The notes beneath the pieces are model-generated. The model made no database searches. It worked only from the letters and a program-made list of their open reading frames with translations, and was not told where the DNA came from. A DNA stretch of 64,000 nt from the NCBI RefSeq assembly GCF_029784135.1, contig NC_073745.1, forward strand, positions 80,973,569-81,037,568, in the 5' to 3' direction. This stretch comes from Toxorhynchites rutilus septentrionalis (taxonomy: Eukaryota > Arthropoda > Insecta > Diptera > Culicidae). Numbering within the stretch: the stretch's first letter is position 1; every line of letters starts with the position of its first letter. Position numbers and translations under genes: made by a program. Positions 1 to 10,189 of this stretch are shown piece by piece.

Positions 1-686
1 CCGACACAAAACACATGCCGCAGCAGCTGCTGTGCTCATAAAACAGGCAAAATTAATTGATTCATTACTTAAGCAATTAGGCTTGTGCCATAACTCGGGC
101 TTGTCTCGGGGAAAATCTTTCCAGTAGTCTTGCGTGTCGCAATCCGTCAACCGCGTGCACGCATCCCTTCCGCATTGTTGTTTCACTTTCACTTTTCAGC
201 GAGTGAAAAGCCACAATCAACCCACGCGGCGGAGCATATGGTGGCGCTTGGGGGCGAAGGATAAAAATATGTTGCCACCAAAGTTGCTTAGCAAGGCTTC
301 CGAGAGGGGGCGCCAGTGTTGATGGCTTTGGGTCGACTGACATTTGTGCGAAAGCGGGAGGGTGCTGGGAGAGAGAGAGAGAGAGAGAGAGCCAGACGGC
401 GGCGCCATCGACGCGTGAGAATTGTTAATAAGATTAGCGGTGGAAATGGATACAATTTAGCTTCGTAGCTGTGTGGCGAAGCTCATGGGACGAAAAATGA
501 TACGATTCGAATTAATTTGCATTCGCCATGGTAACGCATACCGCCGCCGGGAAGTGCTGTGGGTTTTTGGTGCGGTGTTGAAAAGAGAAAATTGTACCAA
601 TCGGAAAGACTGAACTGATGTAATTTAAGCGCGTTATTGGTTTTTATCATAAATCTTGAGAGAAAAGAGGGATGGAATAAGGCAGT
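1..686. other. No recognisable gene; contains a (GA)n run
   Basis: I see no coding region with family resemblance here. The short open frames are unsupported by motifs. A perfect (GA)n microsatellite occupies about 369-391. The last bases (from about 681) look like the edge of an older repeat into which the adjacent hAT element inserted, because the sequence resumes at 2213 after the target duplication. Confidence 0.6.
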
Positions 687-936
687 GGGCAAACTAGAGA
701 TGGTTAAAACGGTTCATTTCAGTGAGCGGCTCAGAGCCGTGCGCTCAATGTAAAGAGCCGGCTCATTTGAGCGGCTCGACGGCTCTTTTCAAGAATTGGT
801 TTATTCGGATATGTAAAGAATGGAAGACGTAAAAAATAAGGTTTAAAACAATAATCAGTGCAGAGAAAGTAAAAATATTTCTTTACTGAAGGTTTTCTTT
901 GATATATTTCCATCACAATGATCTTTTTATTTTTTT

Positions 937-1240
937 TTATTTATAAACATTATCTTTTCAATGTTATCTGATGAAAGTCGACTACATCTTTCACTGCAAG
1001 CTTGTCTTGCTTTCGGAACAACTCGCTCACATGGTACTGAAGTCGCCGGAATACATAATATTTAAAAAAAAAAAAGATAGAGCTGCGGAGAGATAGATTT
1101 CCTTTCATTCCACCAAAACGAGGGGTCGCTTAGTCTCAGCAAATGTGGATCTACAATAGATGTTGCAGCAGCTTTTGGATCATGTGAGGATCGAAGATTG
1201 CCAACCATTGCATCAAACTCCTCCCATTCAGATGACAGCG
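937..1240 (-). pseudogene. hAT transposase C-terminal dimerisation domain remnant
   Basis: Read on the minus strand, 1240 to about 1095 translates to a segment including EWEEFDAMVGNLRS and LSDPSFWWNERKS. A second open stretch from about 1047 to 937 includes ATSVPCERVV, RLSSDNIEK and IMFINK. This order (a W-rich FWW block, then ATS..CER, then R-LSS-N--K) is the conserved C-terminal dimerisation region of hAT transposases. A poly-A/T tract and a frame change separate the two blocks. The upstream catalytic part is missing, so this is a fossil inside the surrounding 1.5-kb element. Family assignment is confident; the subfamily is not resolvable by eye. Confidence 0.8.
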
Positions 1241-1560
1241 CTTCATCACCAACGTTTCGTAGGTGTGTATTCCATGGATGTCATTTTTAGCATCCTTATC
1301 AACGACTGGTGTGCATAGTTCTACTTTCTGTTATCCCCAAAACCTTGCTGATTGAAGCGAGGATCTAGCAGTATTTATTAGGCTACTAATTCGTCTGACT
1401 CAAGATTTGTAGATCGCTTTACCAGCTCCGAAATCAATTCATACAGAGCTTTTTTACAATCACTAGAACTGATTTCACTTGATCCATATAATGTTGATCA
1501 TGTCGAATTATCAGTCGGGAGAATATAGCAGTTTTCGATAACGACACAGTTTTCTCCCCG

Positions 1561-1797
1561 TAACGGTCACCATTTTGGATTTACATTTTTCACGAATAAC
1601 AGTGTTCTACTAGTCAAGTCCTTTCATTTGATACCCATATTGATGAGGTTTTGGCAAAATATGTAGTCTGTCATTTTATAACGGCCGCCATATTGGATTT
1701 CCATTTTACATAAATAACTGTGTCCTACTAGTCAAGTCCTTTCATTAGATACCCATATTTATGGGGTTTCGAGAAAATATGTAATCCGCCAAAATTT
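1561..1797. repeat. Two tandem units of about 118 bp inside the hAT element
   Basis: Both units contain ctactagtcaagtcctttca, gatacccatat and aaaatatgta in the same order, with the starts gtaacggtcaccatttt and acggccgccatatt. They are diverged direct repeats. I see no coding potential. Confidence 0.7.
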
Positions 1798-2204
1798 ACA
1801 AACATACAAGCAGTTAAATGAAACCGCTTAAAAAGCAGCATGGGAAACATATATTTCTTCCACACTGCCGCAAGCCACACTGCCGGTTCGTCAGAACGAG
1901 CGTACGATTCACTGTTCTTTATCAATAAGCCGGCTCTTATAAGAAACACGGTGCTTGTATGAACCGCAGTTCTTTTTTGAACCGTGGTTCTCAAATGAAC
2001 GGCTCTTAAATGAACTGCGGTTCAAAAAGAGCCACGGCTCATAAAAGAACCGTGGGTTTTTTTGTACCGTGGTTCATTCAAGAGCCGTACGTATAAGAGC
2101 CGTTCATCTGAGAGCCGCGGCTCATTTTTAAAGAACCGTGGATCGTACGCTCTTTCTGACGTACCGGCTCAAATGAGCGGCTCATGAGCGCTCGCCCATC
2201 TCTA

Positions 2205-2426
2205 GGGCAAACCGTTCACGAAAGAACTAGTTCACCAAAAAGAGTGAGCGAACGGTCATTCTTTTTCAAAGAACGGTAGTTCTTCCCACAAACTCATCCC
2301 GAAAGAACGGTTTGCGAGTGAACTGTTTGAGAGCGAACTGATTGAGAGTGAAATATATGGGAAAGAACTGTTTGCAAACGAACGAGTGCAGCTGAACTGA
2401 TTTGCGCTGGACGGAATGGATAAATA
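2205..2426. repeat. Imperfect gaacggt/gagtgaac-motif repeat
   Basis: After the hAT target duplication the sequence carries repeated short motifs such as gaacggt, gcgagtgaactg and gagagcgaactg. It looks like the continuation of the older repeat interrupted by the hAT element, and is itself cut by the mariner at 2427. No coding potential is seen. Confidence 0.45.
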
Positions 2427-3710
2427 TTGGGTTGGGGAAAAAGAAATGTCATATATTGTCAATATATGGCAACACTTAAACATATTTTGTGTTGTACTTA
2501 TCGCTTCGGGTCATACTATACGGCTATTCAAAGACGACAATCTGTGCTACAAGTGTCGTTTTGACAGTGTTCTGATTGTCCTTTTCAGTCTCGAGTTATA
2601 GCGCGTCAAAGATGAAGCCCACCAAGCAAGAAATTCGCCATATTTTACGTTTTTGCTACCTGCGAGGTAAAACTGCAACGAAGGCGGCCGAAAAAAATCG
2701 TGTAGTTTATGGACCCGATACTGTAACGATTCGCACAGCACAGCGTTGGTTTGATCGATTTCGTTTTGGTGTAGTGGCTGTCGAAGATACACCCCGTACT
2801 GGTAGGCCTATCGTCGTGGAAACCGATAAAATCGTTGAAATCATCCAAGTAGATCGGCATGTGAACACTCGTTCGATTGGCCAGGAACTGGGTATAGACC
2901 ATAAAACCGTTTGGAACCATTTGCAGGAGATTGGATTCCAAAAAAAAGCTGGATGTATGGATGCCACACGAGTTGACGCAAAAAAATCTTTTAGACCGAA
3001 TTAACGCCTGCGATGCACTGCTAAAATGGAACGAACTCGACCCATTTTTGAAGAAGATGGAGACTGGTGATGAAAAGTGGATCACGTACGACAACCTAAA
3101 GTGAAAAAAGTCGTGATCAAAGCGCGGTGAGCCGGCCCAAACCATCGCCAAGCCCGGACGGACGGGCAGGAAGGTTTTGCTGTGTGTTTGGTGGGATTGG
3201 AAAGGAATCATCCACTATGAGCCGCTCAACTATGGCCAGACCCTCAACTCGGTTCTCTACTGTGAGCAGCTTCACCGTTTGAAGCAGGCGATTGACCAGA
3301 AGCGGCCAGAAATGATCAATAGGAATGGTGTTGTTTTCCACCAGGACAACGCTCGGCCTCACACATATTTGATGACCCGCCAGAAGCTACGGGAGCTCGG
3401 ATGGGATGTTCTATTGCACCCACCGTATAGTCCGGACCTGGCTCCCAGTGATTATCATCTCTTCCGGTCCATGCAAAACGCTCTTGGTGATACTAAGTTG
3501 GCCTCAAAAGAGGCTTGCGAAAACTGGCTGTCTGAGTTTTTGCAAATAAGGAGGGGGGCTTTATAAGGGGGGGAATGATGAAGTTTCCTTCTAAATGGCA
3601 ACAAGTTTGCGAACAAAACGGTGCATATTTGACTAAAATTGGATAATTTTAAGTATGTTCAATAAGCGTCAAATTTCGATCAAAAATATGAAATATTTTC
3701 CCCAACCCTA
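2427..3710 (+). mobile_element. mariner-family transposon, nearly full length, inactive
   Basis: The left end reads ttgggttggggaaaa and the reverse complement of the right end tagggttggggaaaa, giving matched inverted termini. Both are flanked by TA (2425-2426 and 3711-3712), the Tc1/mariner target. The length of 1284 bp matches the usual 1.3 kb of mariners, so both ends are preserved and only the coding region is damaged. It inserted into the repeat next to the hAT element. Confidence 0.92.
2612..3646 (+). pseudogene. mariner transposase (DD34D type), frameshifted
   Basis: The ATG at 2612 follows the left terminus closely and opens MKPTKQEIRHIL, the N-terminal helix-turn-helix region, which stays open to 3004. 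An indel in the A-run near 2940 moves the frame. The other frame continues with MPHELTQKN and TGDEKWITYDN (first catalytic Asp), then a stop after DNLK. After another shift near 3110 the frame 3177-3566 gives LCVWWDWKG, HQDNARPHT (second Asp) and YSPDLAPSDYHLF (third Asp, 34-residue spacing motif). The C-terminal KWQQVCEQNGAYL is found again at about 3593-3646. All three catalytic residues survive, but at least three lesions make it a pseudogene. The length and motif order fit the family norm of about 345 residues. Confidence 0.93.
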
Positions 3711-3712
3711 TA

Positions 3713-4026
3713 TAACGAGAACGCTTCTAAGAAAAATAAAACGATGTTGTCATTTACGAGTAAAATGCATGTAGCGCAGGGTTTATTTTGTTGTTGTTGT
3801 TTGTATACTCGATTTTAGATTAAACATTAAATTAGATTTTCGTAGTTCAAAAGGCAAAGGTATATATTTACAATTTCATATATTTTTCAATTCCGCGTAA
3901 CATTAGTATACTTCCTGATTATCAGAAAAAAATCTGGGGGGGGGGCTGGGACGATTCATGAATTAGGTAAACATAAAATCATCTAGTGAGGGCAAGTTGA
4001 GAAAAAAGTTTTTTCGTTGCTTTCAA
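3713..4026. other. AT-rich spacer, nothing recognised
   Basis: Contains a (gtt)n-like stretch near 3788 and a G-run near 3938. No gene, terminal repeat or motif was identified. Confidence 0.5.
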
Positions 4027-4245
4027 TCCATTGCACAATGATCCAGGAGATGCATTTAAGTGGAAATTAGTATTTAGAGCTCGACGGTTATTCTCTAGAC
4101 AATACCTGTCTTCGACAAAGATGCAACATATGATAGAGCGCTCATTTTCATGTTATCAAAAAAAGGGTGACCAAAATGGTCGATGAAATAAAAAAACAGG
4201 AAGTGGGTTATATCTATGGTATAACCGCAAGGGTGACGTAGGACT
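4027..4245. repeat. MITE-like dispersed repeat, partner of 8.9-10.3 kb
   Basis: The segment around ggagatgcatttaagtgg, gagctcgacggttattctc, cttcgacaaagatg, gatagagcgctc and gtcgatgaaataaaa is found in the opposite orientation at about 10190-10290 and in part at about 8955-9030 and 9985-10005. It is a dispersed, inverted-repeat-containing family with no coding capacity. Confidence 0.7.
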
Positions 4246-4426
4246 ATCGTTGATTTAGAGATCATTTGTTTGAAGTTGAATCTAAATCCATCCTGAATGA
4301 ATGAATAAATAAATATTTGGGTGACTTCAAAAACGAGAGTGTTACTTTGAAGACTCAAGGTTTTATGCATCCAATATTGGATACAAAAAACCTTGTTCTG
4401 AAGAATAATCTTCAGAAGCTTTCCTG

Positions 4427-4640
4427 TTAACTGCACTTGATTGACAAATCACAAAACCAAATGTATGTGGTCGCAGTATTATATGGATAGAAAACATTAA
4501 AATAAACTCGCTTGAATGTAATTTCCAATTCTAAGGGGAACTGGCAGATTATTTTTCAGCAACGATCATTTCTTTCCAGGTTTCCTCTCGATAACCAGCA
4601 AACGAAAAGAGTTGCGCGCGTGTATGTGTGTGTGTGTGGC
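4427..4640 (+). repeat. Direct repeat family A, copy 1
   Basis: Shares ccaaatgtatgtggtcgcag, gaaaacattaaaataaactc, ggcagattatttttcagcaa and a (tg)n-ggcggctgct block with copies at about 4944-5100 and 7600-7805. The three copies surround the histone H3 pseudogenes, suggesting that a larger unit was duplicated. No protein is recognised. Confidence 0.65.
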
Positions 4641-4943
4641 GGCTGCTTCTATGTCTTCCCGAGGAACCGTATTTCGATGCTGATACTCTCTTGGTCACTT
4701 TCTCTTCTCCTTCTGATCGATCGGCTTTTCTGCGCTCCCTCACAGTTAAAACAAACTGATTGCATTTCAGGTCAGGTCAAGCCAGGTAATGAATACCTCG
4801 ATCCCTCGCCGTTCAGCTCGTTCAGTAACGATGTTGTCTTGTCGATGTCCTAAGGCGTCATGCACAAATTACGTAACGCAAAAATCCGGATTTTGAACCT
4901 CCCCCCCCCCTTTCGTAACGCAATTTCCTATCTCTAATAAACA

Positions 4944-5100
4944 GCTAATTACACTTGATTGAAAAATTACGAAATCAAATGTATTTGGTCGCTGTGTTCG
5001 CCATATAATTAGAAAACATTAAAATAAACTCTTTCGCATGGATGTATTCTTCAATTCCCAGGGAACTGGCAGATTATTTTTCAGCAACGATTAGATCTTT
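4944..5100 (+). repeat. Direct repeat family A, copy 2
   Basis: Carries the same order of blocks as 4427-4640 (cacttgattgaaaaatta, gtatttggtcgc, aacattaaaataaactcttt, ggcagattatttttcagcaa) and leads directly into the first H3 copy. It lacks the (tg)n block. Confidence 0.65.
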
Positions 5101-5185
5101 CCGGAATTTTCTCGATGCTGTATGGCATCCAAACGAAAATTCTCGTTTCAGTTTGGCCTGCAAAAAACTTTTCTGAACTCTAATC

Positions 5186-5663
5186 CATCAAATTTGGAGC
5201 CCTGAAAAGGGCCGTTGATTATATGCTAAGCTAATATAGCACCCTCTCCTTGGATTCGACGGGCCAGCTGAATGTCCTTGGGTATGATGTGACGCGTTTT
5301 ACGTGGATAGCACACAAATTTGTATCTTCGAATAAGCCTCCTGCAGCGTCATAACCGCGGAACTTTGGAAGCGCAAGTCGGTTTTGAAGTCCTGAGCAAT
5401 TCCACGATCCAAAAGCTGCAAAGGTAGCTTGCGGATCAGCAATTCGGTCGACTTCCGATAGCGATGAATTTCACGCAAAGTTCCCGGTCGATAGCGATGT
5501 GGCTTCTTCACCTATCCTGCGGCTGGTGCGCTTATCCGAGCTGCTTTCGTGTGACTTACCACTGAAAGACTAACTAGCTATCTGCTTGGTCCCAAACAAA
5601 CGAGTCGTCACGGTGCGAGAGTAGAGTAAGAAATGAACGAAAGCAAAGGAAGCGTCATTTTAT
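5186..5663 (-). pseudogene. Histone H3 pseudogene, copy 1
   Basis: The minus strand carries H3 sequence from about 5593 (TKQ region) to a stop at 5226-5228. Recognisable blocks are [62 protein letters not shown] and DIQLARRI, in H3 order. Damage includes loss of the start codon, a stop where the Arg of AAGRV should be, deletion of about seven codons after LQEA with a frame change, and a second frame change near the C-terminus. A TATA-like tataaaatg (5655-5663) lies upstream and a histone-type stem-loop downstream (5199-5212). This arrangement derives from a gene copy rather than a polyadenylated retrocopy. Normal H3 is 136 residues. Confidence 0.92.
5199..5212 (-). terminator. Histone mRNA 3' stem-loop (copy 1)
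   Basis: On the minus strand gcccttttcagggc forms a 5-bp stem with a 4-nt loop. It matches the metazoan replication-dependent histone stem-loop bound by SLBP, and lies just past the H3 stop. Confidence 0.85.
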
Positions 5664-6073
5664 AACCTGTTTTCGAAGCTATCATTAAGTTATTGAAACA
5701 ATTTTCCGACTCAATAAATAGCAATCATATAACTCTTGGACATTTTATCTTTTGTATGAAATGATTATCACTGTTCCGTTGATCCAAAGCAGAATGAATC
5801 ACGCTTGAAGAAGGAATGGATTTTATCTTGGAATTTACTCAGCAAAAATAATGCCCTTTCCCAACACTTAAAAACGACAAACGGTAAACAGTTTCATCAA
5901 AGTGATTTCTTCGATATGGGGATATATTCACTACATCATGTCATGTATTTCATATTCTTCATAATGAAATCCATATCCATGGCACCTATCGGTATTGAAT
6001 TATCATCGACACCACGATTTTCGCTAAATGCTCCTTTCAGTTCGGCCTGTAAAAAACTTTTCTGAACTCTAAT

Positions 6074-6554
6074 CCATCAAATTTGGAGCCCTGAAAAGGG
6101 CTGTTGATTATATGCTAAGCTAATATAGCACGCTATCCTCGGATATGATGGGCAAGCTGGATGTCCTTGGGCATGATGTGACGCGTTTTGCATGGATAGC
6201 ACACAAATTGGTATCTTCGAATAAGCCTCCTGCAGCGTCATAACCGCGGAACTTTGGAAGCGCAAGTCGGTTTTGAAGTCCTGAGCAATTCCACGAACCA
6301 AATGCTGCAAAGGTAGCTTGCGGATCAGCAATTCGGTCGACTTCTGATAGCAACGAATTTCATGCGAAGTTCCCGGTCGATAGCGATGTGGCTTCTTCAC
6401 GCTTCCTGCGGCTGGTGCGCTTATCCGAGCTGCTTTCGTGGTGCCTTACCGCCGAAGGACTAACGAGCTGTCTGCTTAGTCCCGATGAAACAAGTCCTCA
6501 CGGTGCGAAAGTAGAGTAAGAAATGAACGAAAGCAAGGGAAGTGTCATTTTATA
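6074..6554 (-). pseudogene. Histone H3 pseudogene, copy 2
   Basis: This is a second minus-strand H3 copy with the same layout as copy 1: TATA-like tataaaatg at 6546-6554, coding remnants from about 6490 to 6115, and a stem-loop at 6087-6102. Visible blocks are [68 protein letters not shown] and [10 protein letters not shown]. It shares with copy 1 the deletion after LQEA and the lost start codon, so both descend from one already broken copy. Private changes include a stop replacing the last codons. Confidence 0.92.
6087..6102 (-). terminator. Histone mRNA 3' stem-loop (copy 2)
   Basis: agcccttttcagggct on the minus strand has a perfect 6-bp stem and 4-nt loop, immediately downstream of H3 copy 2. 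Confidence 0.87.
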
Positions 6555-6575
6555 AAACATAAAAGAATCGAATGT

Positions 6576-6598
6576 AATGTAATGTAATGTAATGTAAA
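6576..6598 (+). repeat. (tgtaa)n pentanucleotide run
   Basis: Four to five tandem tgtaa units lie between the two divergent H3 copies. Confidence 0.8.
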
Positions 6599-6680
6599 CC
6601 CAACCCTCTTTATTATATAAGCTTACTGTATACTCACGAATATAATAAGGGTGGGATTTAGATTCTATACTTTTATGGTT

Positions 6681-6870
6681 TATAAAATGACGCTTCCTTT
6701 GCTTTCGTTCATTTCTTACTCTACTCTCGCACCGTGACGACTCGTTTGTTTGGGACCAAGCAGATAGCTAGTTAGTCTTTCAGTGGTAAGGCACACGAAA
6801 GCAGCTCGGATAAGCGCACCAGCCGCAGGATAGGTGAAGAAGCCACATCGCTATCGCTTTTCAGGGCTCC
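6681..6870 (+). pseudogene. Histone H3 pseudogene, copy 3 (internal deletion)
   Basis: The plus strand has TATA-like tataaaatga at 6681, the same 5' flank as copies 1 and 2, then remnants of the N-terminus ([23 protein letters not shown]). The sequence jumps at about 6858 straight to the stem-loop half cttttcagggct (6857-6868) and shared 3' flank. More than 270 bp of coding sequence is missing. It is the mirror arm of copy 2. Confidence 0.85.
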
Positions 6871-7063
6871 AAATTTGATGGATTAGAGTACAGAAAAGTT
6901 TTTTACAGGCCGAACTGAAAGGAGCATTTAGCGAAAATCGTGGTTTCGATAATAATTCGTTACCGATAGGTGCCATGGATATGGATTTCTTATTGAAGAA
7001 TATGAAATACATGACATGATGTAGTGAATATATCCGAAGAAATCACTTTGGTGAAACTGCATT

Positions 7064-8264
7064 ATAAAATTATTTGTGTACGAATGCCGCAATCGATAGT
7101 CGACTCTAATTTGCGCTGGGTAATTTCCTCGGAGGACTCGATTCCTCCTTTGAACATTAATAATCTCTTTCTGGCAAAACGATGTGGTATGAATCACATT
7201 ATTTGAATGATAGAATGAAGAAGTTTTCTGCCACTTTCCTTCAACCTCCAAACGTATCTTTCTGCCGTTTGTCGTTTTCGCGTTCGCTAATCCTTTCTCA
7301 CAACACCCATTTCTCGTTTGAGAAATTGTTGAGTAAACATTGTTTGCCAGTGCGCGTAGAGCGGGAATTCCTAAAGATTCATTGCACCTCTAATAAATTA
7401 CCAAAAGACGTGGTCTTACGTTGATCACACTTGATTGAAAAAATCCAAAACGAAATGTATTTGGTCGCAGCATTATATGAGTAGAAAGCAAATAATCGCT
7501 CGAAAATGGCTTGATTTTCGCGATGTGAAACATTTTCCGTTTTTCATGTTATGCATCCAATATTGGATACGAAAATTTCCACTGATGGGGAAAAAAAATA
7601 TTCAGAAGCTTTCCTGTTAATTGCGATTGATTGAAAAATAACAAAACCAAATGTATTTGGTTGCAGTGTTATATGGATAGAAAACATTAAAATAAACTCT
7701 TTCGCATGAATGTATTTTTCAATTCCCAGGGGAACAGATTATTTTTCAGCAACGATGATAGCAACGAGAATTCCGCGCGTGTATGTGTGTGTGTGGCGGC
7801 TGCTCCGATGTTTCAAGCGGAACCGTGGCATCACTCTCCTCCTGATGGATTCCCTTTTGGCCTTAGGTGCACAAACAGGCTCTTGGTGACACCGTTCATC
7901 AGCGTTTTCATGATAAACGAAATTAGCTCCACAACAACAGCGACAACATGCTCCAATCGCTGTTCAATCATAACTGAGTGGGTTTACGAGCGGCGTTCGC
8001 TTATATACCGATTGGTGATTTCAATAGCCTGTTTTGAAAGCAATTTTAAGACTATTGAAACAAGTTTTTGGATGAAAAAGTAACAAGTATATGACGCGTA
8101 GACATTTTATCTTTCAAATGAAGTATTTATCATACCATTTCGTTCAGTTGTTTAAGAGCTATTAACGCTCAAAATCTCGGTCTCCAGCGTAACGCTTTCG
8201 TTCTCGAAACTTTGGTTTTACACCCCGGTATAGAAATGAGAGACGTAGTCCTACGTCAAAAATA
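7064..8264. other. Flanks of repeat family A, no gene recognised
   Basis: Outside the family A copy I see only short unsupported open frames. The frame 7706-8083 runs through the (tg)n block and has no recognised domain. Confidence 0.45.
7600..7805 (+). repeat. Direct repeat family A, copy 3
   Basis: Contains aaaaccaaatgtatttggtt, aacattaaaataaactcttt, attatttttcagcaacgat and the (tg)n-ggcggctgct block in the order seen at 4427-4640. A shorter related segment precedes it at about 7430-7480. Confidence 0.65.
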
Positions 8265-9985
8265 TAACTTTCTTATCTTTATAGATAGAGATAAACATAG
8301 TTCAACAAAGCTGTAGTCCCAGTTATTTGAGACACCTTTTTGGATTTTTTTTGTATCTCTTGAAATAACCGGAATAGCGCCTTTTTTCTAAGTTGCGTTA
8401 GGGACACCATGAAAAAAGCGGTTTTCATACTCTAACTTTTATATTTCAAATTCTACAAACAAACTGTCTTCGAAAAACTTTTAGAGCTTACTAATACAAA
8501 CGTTTTGCGATGCAGAACTTGTCAATATCTTAACTTTACTCAAAGTTATTGATATTTCTTCCCAAAAAATATGCTCTCTGCAATTGCCTGCCATTTTTTC
8601 TGGGGCAAACATAAAAAATGTTTGTTGACGGAATTTGAAAGAACGAATTTCATTTTATATAATATGTGATTTTCGAAGATATTTTTTTTAATTTGAGTAA
8701 ATTAAACTTGAAATCATGAGTTTTTGGGTGAAATCCCATCAATAACTTTGAGCAGGATTAAGATATTGACAAATTCTGCATCGCAAAATGTTGGTAATGA
8801 TAAGCTTTAAAAGTCGTACGAAGATAATTTTGATGTAGAATTTTAAATATAAAAGTTAGAGTAAAAAAACCGTTTTATTCGTGGTTACCCTAATGCAATT
8901 TAATTAAAAAACAACTTTGTGGCAGATATTTCCATTATGCCAAAAACCGTCCTGACAAAGTTGTTACATAAGATAGAGCGCTTTTTTTATGTTATCAAAA
9001 ATAGGGTGAACAACATTGTCGATGAAATAAAAAAAATAACTTTCTTACCTTTATAGATAGAGATAAACATAGTTCGACAATGTTATAGTCCCAGTTATTT
9101 GAAATAACTTTGTAGAACAAAACTTTTCTCTATCTTTTAATATATTCAATTTAGCGCTTTTTTCCTATGTTGCATTAGGGTGACCTTGAAAAAGCGGGTT
9201 CGTTGCTCTAACTTTTATATTTCAAATTCTACATCAAAACTGTCTAGATACAACTTGTAGAGCTCATCAAGCCCAACATTTTGCGATGCAGAACTTGTTA
9301 ATATCTTAATCCTACTCAAAGTATTTGATGGTTTCTTACCCTAATACTCATGATTTTAATTTTAATTTACTCAAACACGAAAAAATAACTTAGTTTTCAA
9401 AATCACACATCATGTAGAGTGAACTATGTTCTTTCAAATGCCGCCAATAAACTTTGATTATGTTTGCCCCAGAAAGAATGACAAGCAATTGCAGAGAGCA
9501 TATTTTTTGGGAAGAAATATCAATAACTTTGAGTAAAGTTAAGATATTGACAAGTTCTGCATCGCAAAACGTTTGTATTAGTAAGCTCTAAAAGTTTTTT
9601 TTTATCTGTTTTATAGTGACTTTCAACTCATTTGGCTGGTTCGTCACTTTTTACTTCCAATTTTTGGAAGAATGTCGGGAGTGAGAATTGAACTCGTGAC
9701 CTTTAGCGTGAGAGGCATGGATGTTACCACTACGCCAGATCGCCTCCACAGCTCTAAAAGTCTTTCGAAGACAGTTTGTAAATATGTAGAATTTGGAATA
9801 TAAAAGTTAGAGTATAAAGACCGTTTATTTCATGGTGACCATATGGCAACTTAGAAAAAAGGCGCTATATCGGTTATTTCAAGAGATAGAAAAAAACTAT
9901 TTTTGTCTCAAATAACTGGGACTACAACATTGTCGAACTATGTTTACCTCTATATATAAAGATAAGAAAGTTATATTTTTTATTT
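8265..9985. repeat. Four-unit alternating inverted-repeat array
   Basis: Related units lie in +,-,+,- order: about 8265-8640 (+), 8690-8960 (-), 9025-9370 (+) and 9430-9985 (-). Shared blocks include tagagataaacatagtt, gtcccagttatttga, ctaacttttatatttcaaat, ttttgcgatgcagaactt and aatatcttaa. Outer units 1 and 4 pair over several hundred bp, and inner units 2 and 3 pair with each other, so the stretch is doubly self-complementary. There is no coding potential. It looks like two fold-back MITEs in tandem. Unit 4 is interrupted by a SINE at 9595-9749. Confidence 0.85.
9595..9749 (-). mobile_element. tRNA-derived SINE with 11-bp target duplication
   Basis: On the minus strand the element begins tggaggcgatctggcgtagt. 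It carries an A-box-like tagtggtaacatcc and a B-box-like gtcacgagttcaattctc and ends in an A-tail (T-run at 9595-9604). The perfect duplication agctctaaaag flanks it at 9584-9594 and 9750-9760. It sits in unit 4 of the inverted-repeat array, which resumes exactly after the duplication. Confidence 0.9.
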
Positions 9986-10009
9986 CATCGACAAATTTGG
10001 TCACCCTAT

Positions 10010-10175
10010 TTTTTATTTCGACCGTGGATCGATCTCCATCGCTGATGATTGTTGCATGGGACGTAGTTATTCTGTAACAACACAAGGATGGTCAATGAGG
10101 GCCCTGAGTTTTGAACTCACGATCGATCGCTTACTGAGCGAACGCGCAACCAATGTGGCTACGGAGTCCCCCAAC
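10010..10175 (-). mobile_element. Second tRNA-derived SINE
   Basis: The minus strand shows ggctccgt-like head sequence ending with gtagccacattggttgcgcg, a B-box-like cgtgagttcaaaactca and a weak A-rich tail. The direct repeat caccctat flanks it at 10002-10009 and 10176-10183, inside the MITE-like sequence that continues on both sides. It is a different SINE family from 9595-9749. Confidence 0.75.
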
Positions 10176-10189
10176 CACCCTATCATATG

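Larger units (their letters stand above)
695..2204 (-). mobile_element. Non-autonomous hAT-superfamily element
   Basis: The element starts tagagatgg and ends ccatctcta, a 9-bp perfect terminal inverted repeat, and is flanked by the perfect 8-bp duplication gggcaaac at 687-694 and 2205-2212. An 8-bp duplication plus short inverted ends is the hAT hallmark. Near both ends the sequence is packed with alternating motifs such as gagcggctc, agagccg and gaaccgtgg in both orientations, probably subterminal repeats. A decayed hAT transposase C-terminus on the minus strand (937-1240) supports the class directly. At 1.5 kb and without an open frame it cannot encode its own transposase. Confidence 0.9.
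5887..7063. repeat. Inverted repeat containing two head-to-head H3 pseudogenes
   Basis: The left arm (about 5887-6560) and right arm (about 6676-7063) are reverse complements. Blocks such as gtttcatcaaagtgatttct, catcatgtcatgtatttcat, ccatatccatggcacctatc and the H3 promoter/CDS/stem-loop appear in mirrored order. The right arm lacks most of the H3 coding part, so it is shorter. The centre (6560-6676) holds a (tgtaa)n pentamer run and a small AT-rich inverted repeat (ccctctttattatat against atataataaggg). The whole can fold into a long hairpin. Confidence 0.85.
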
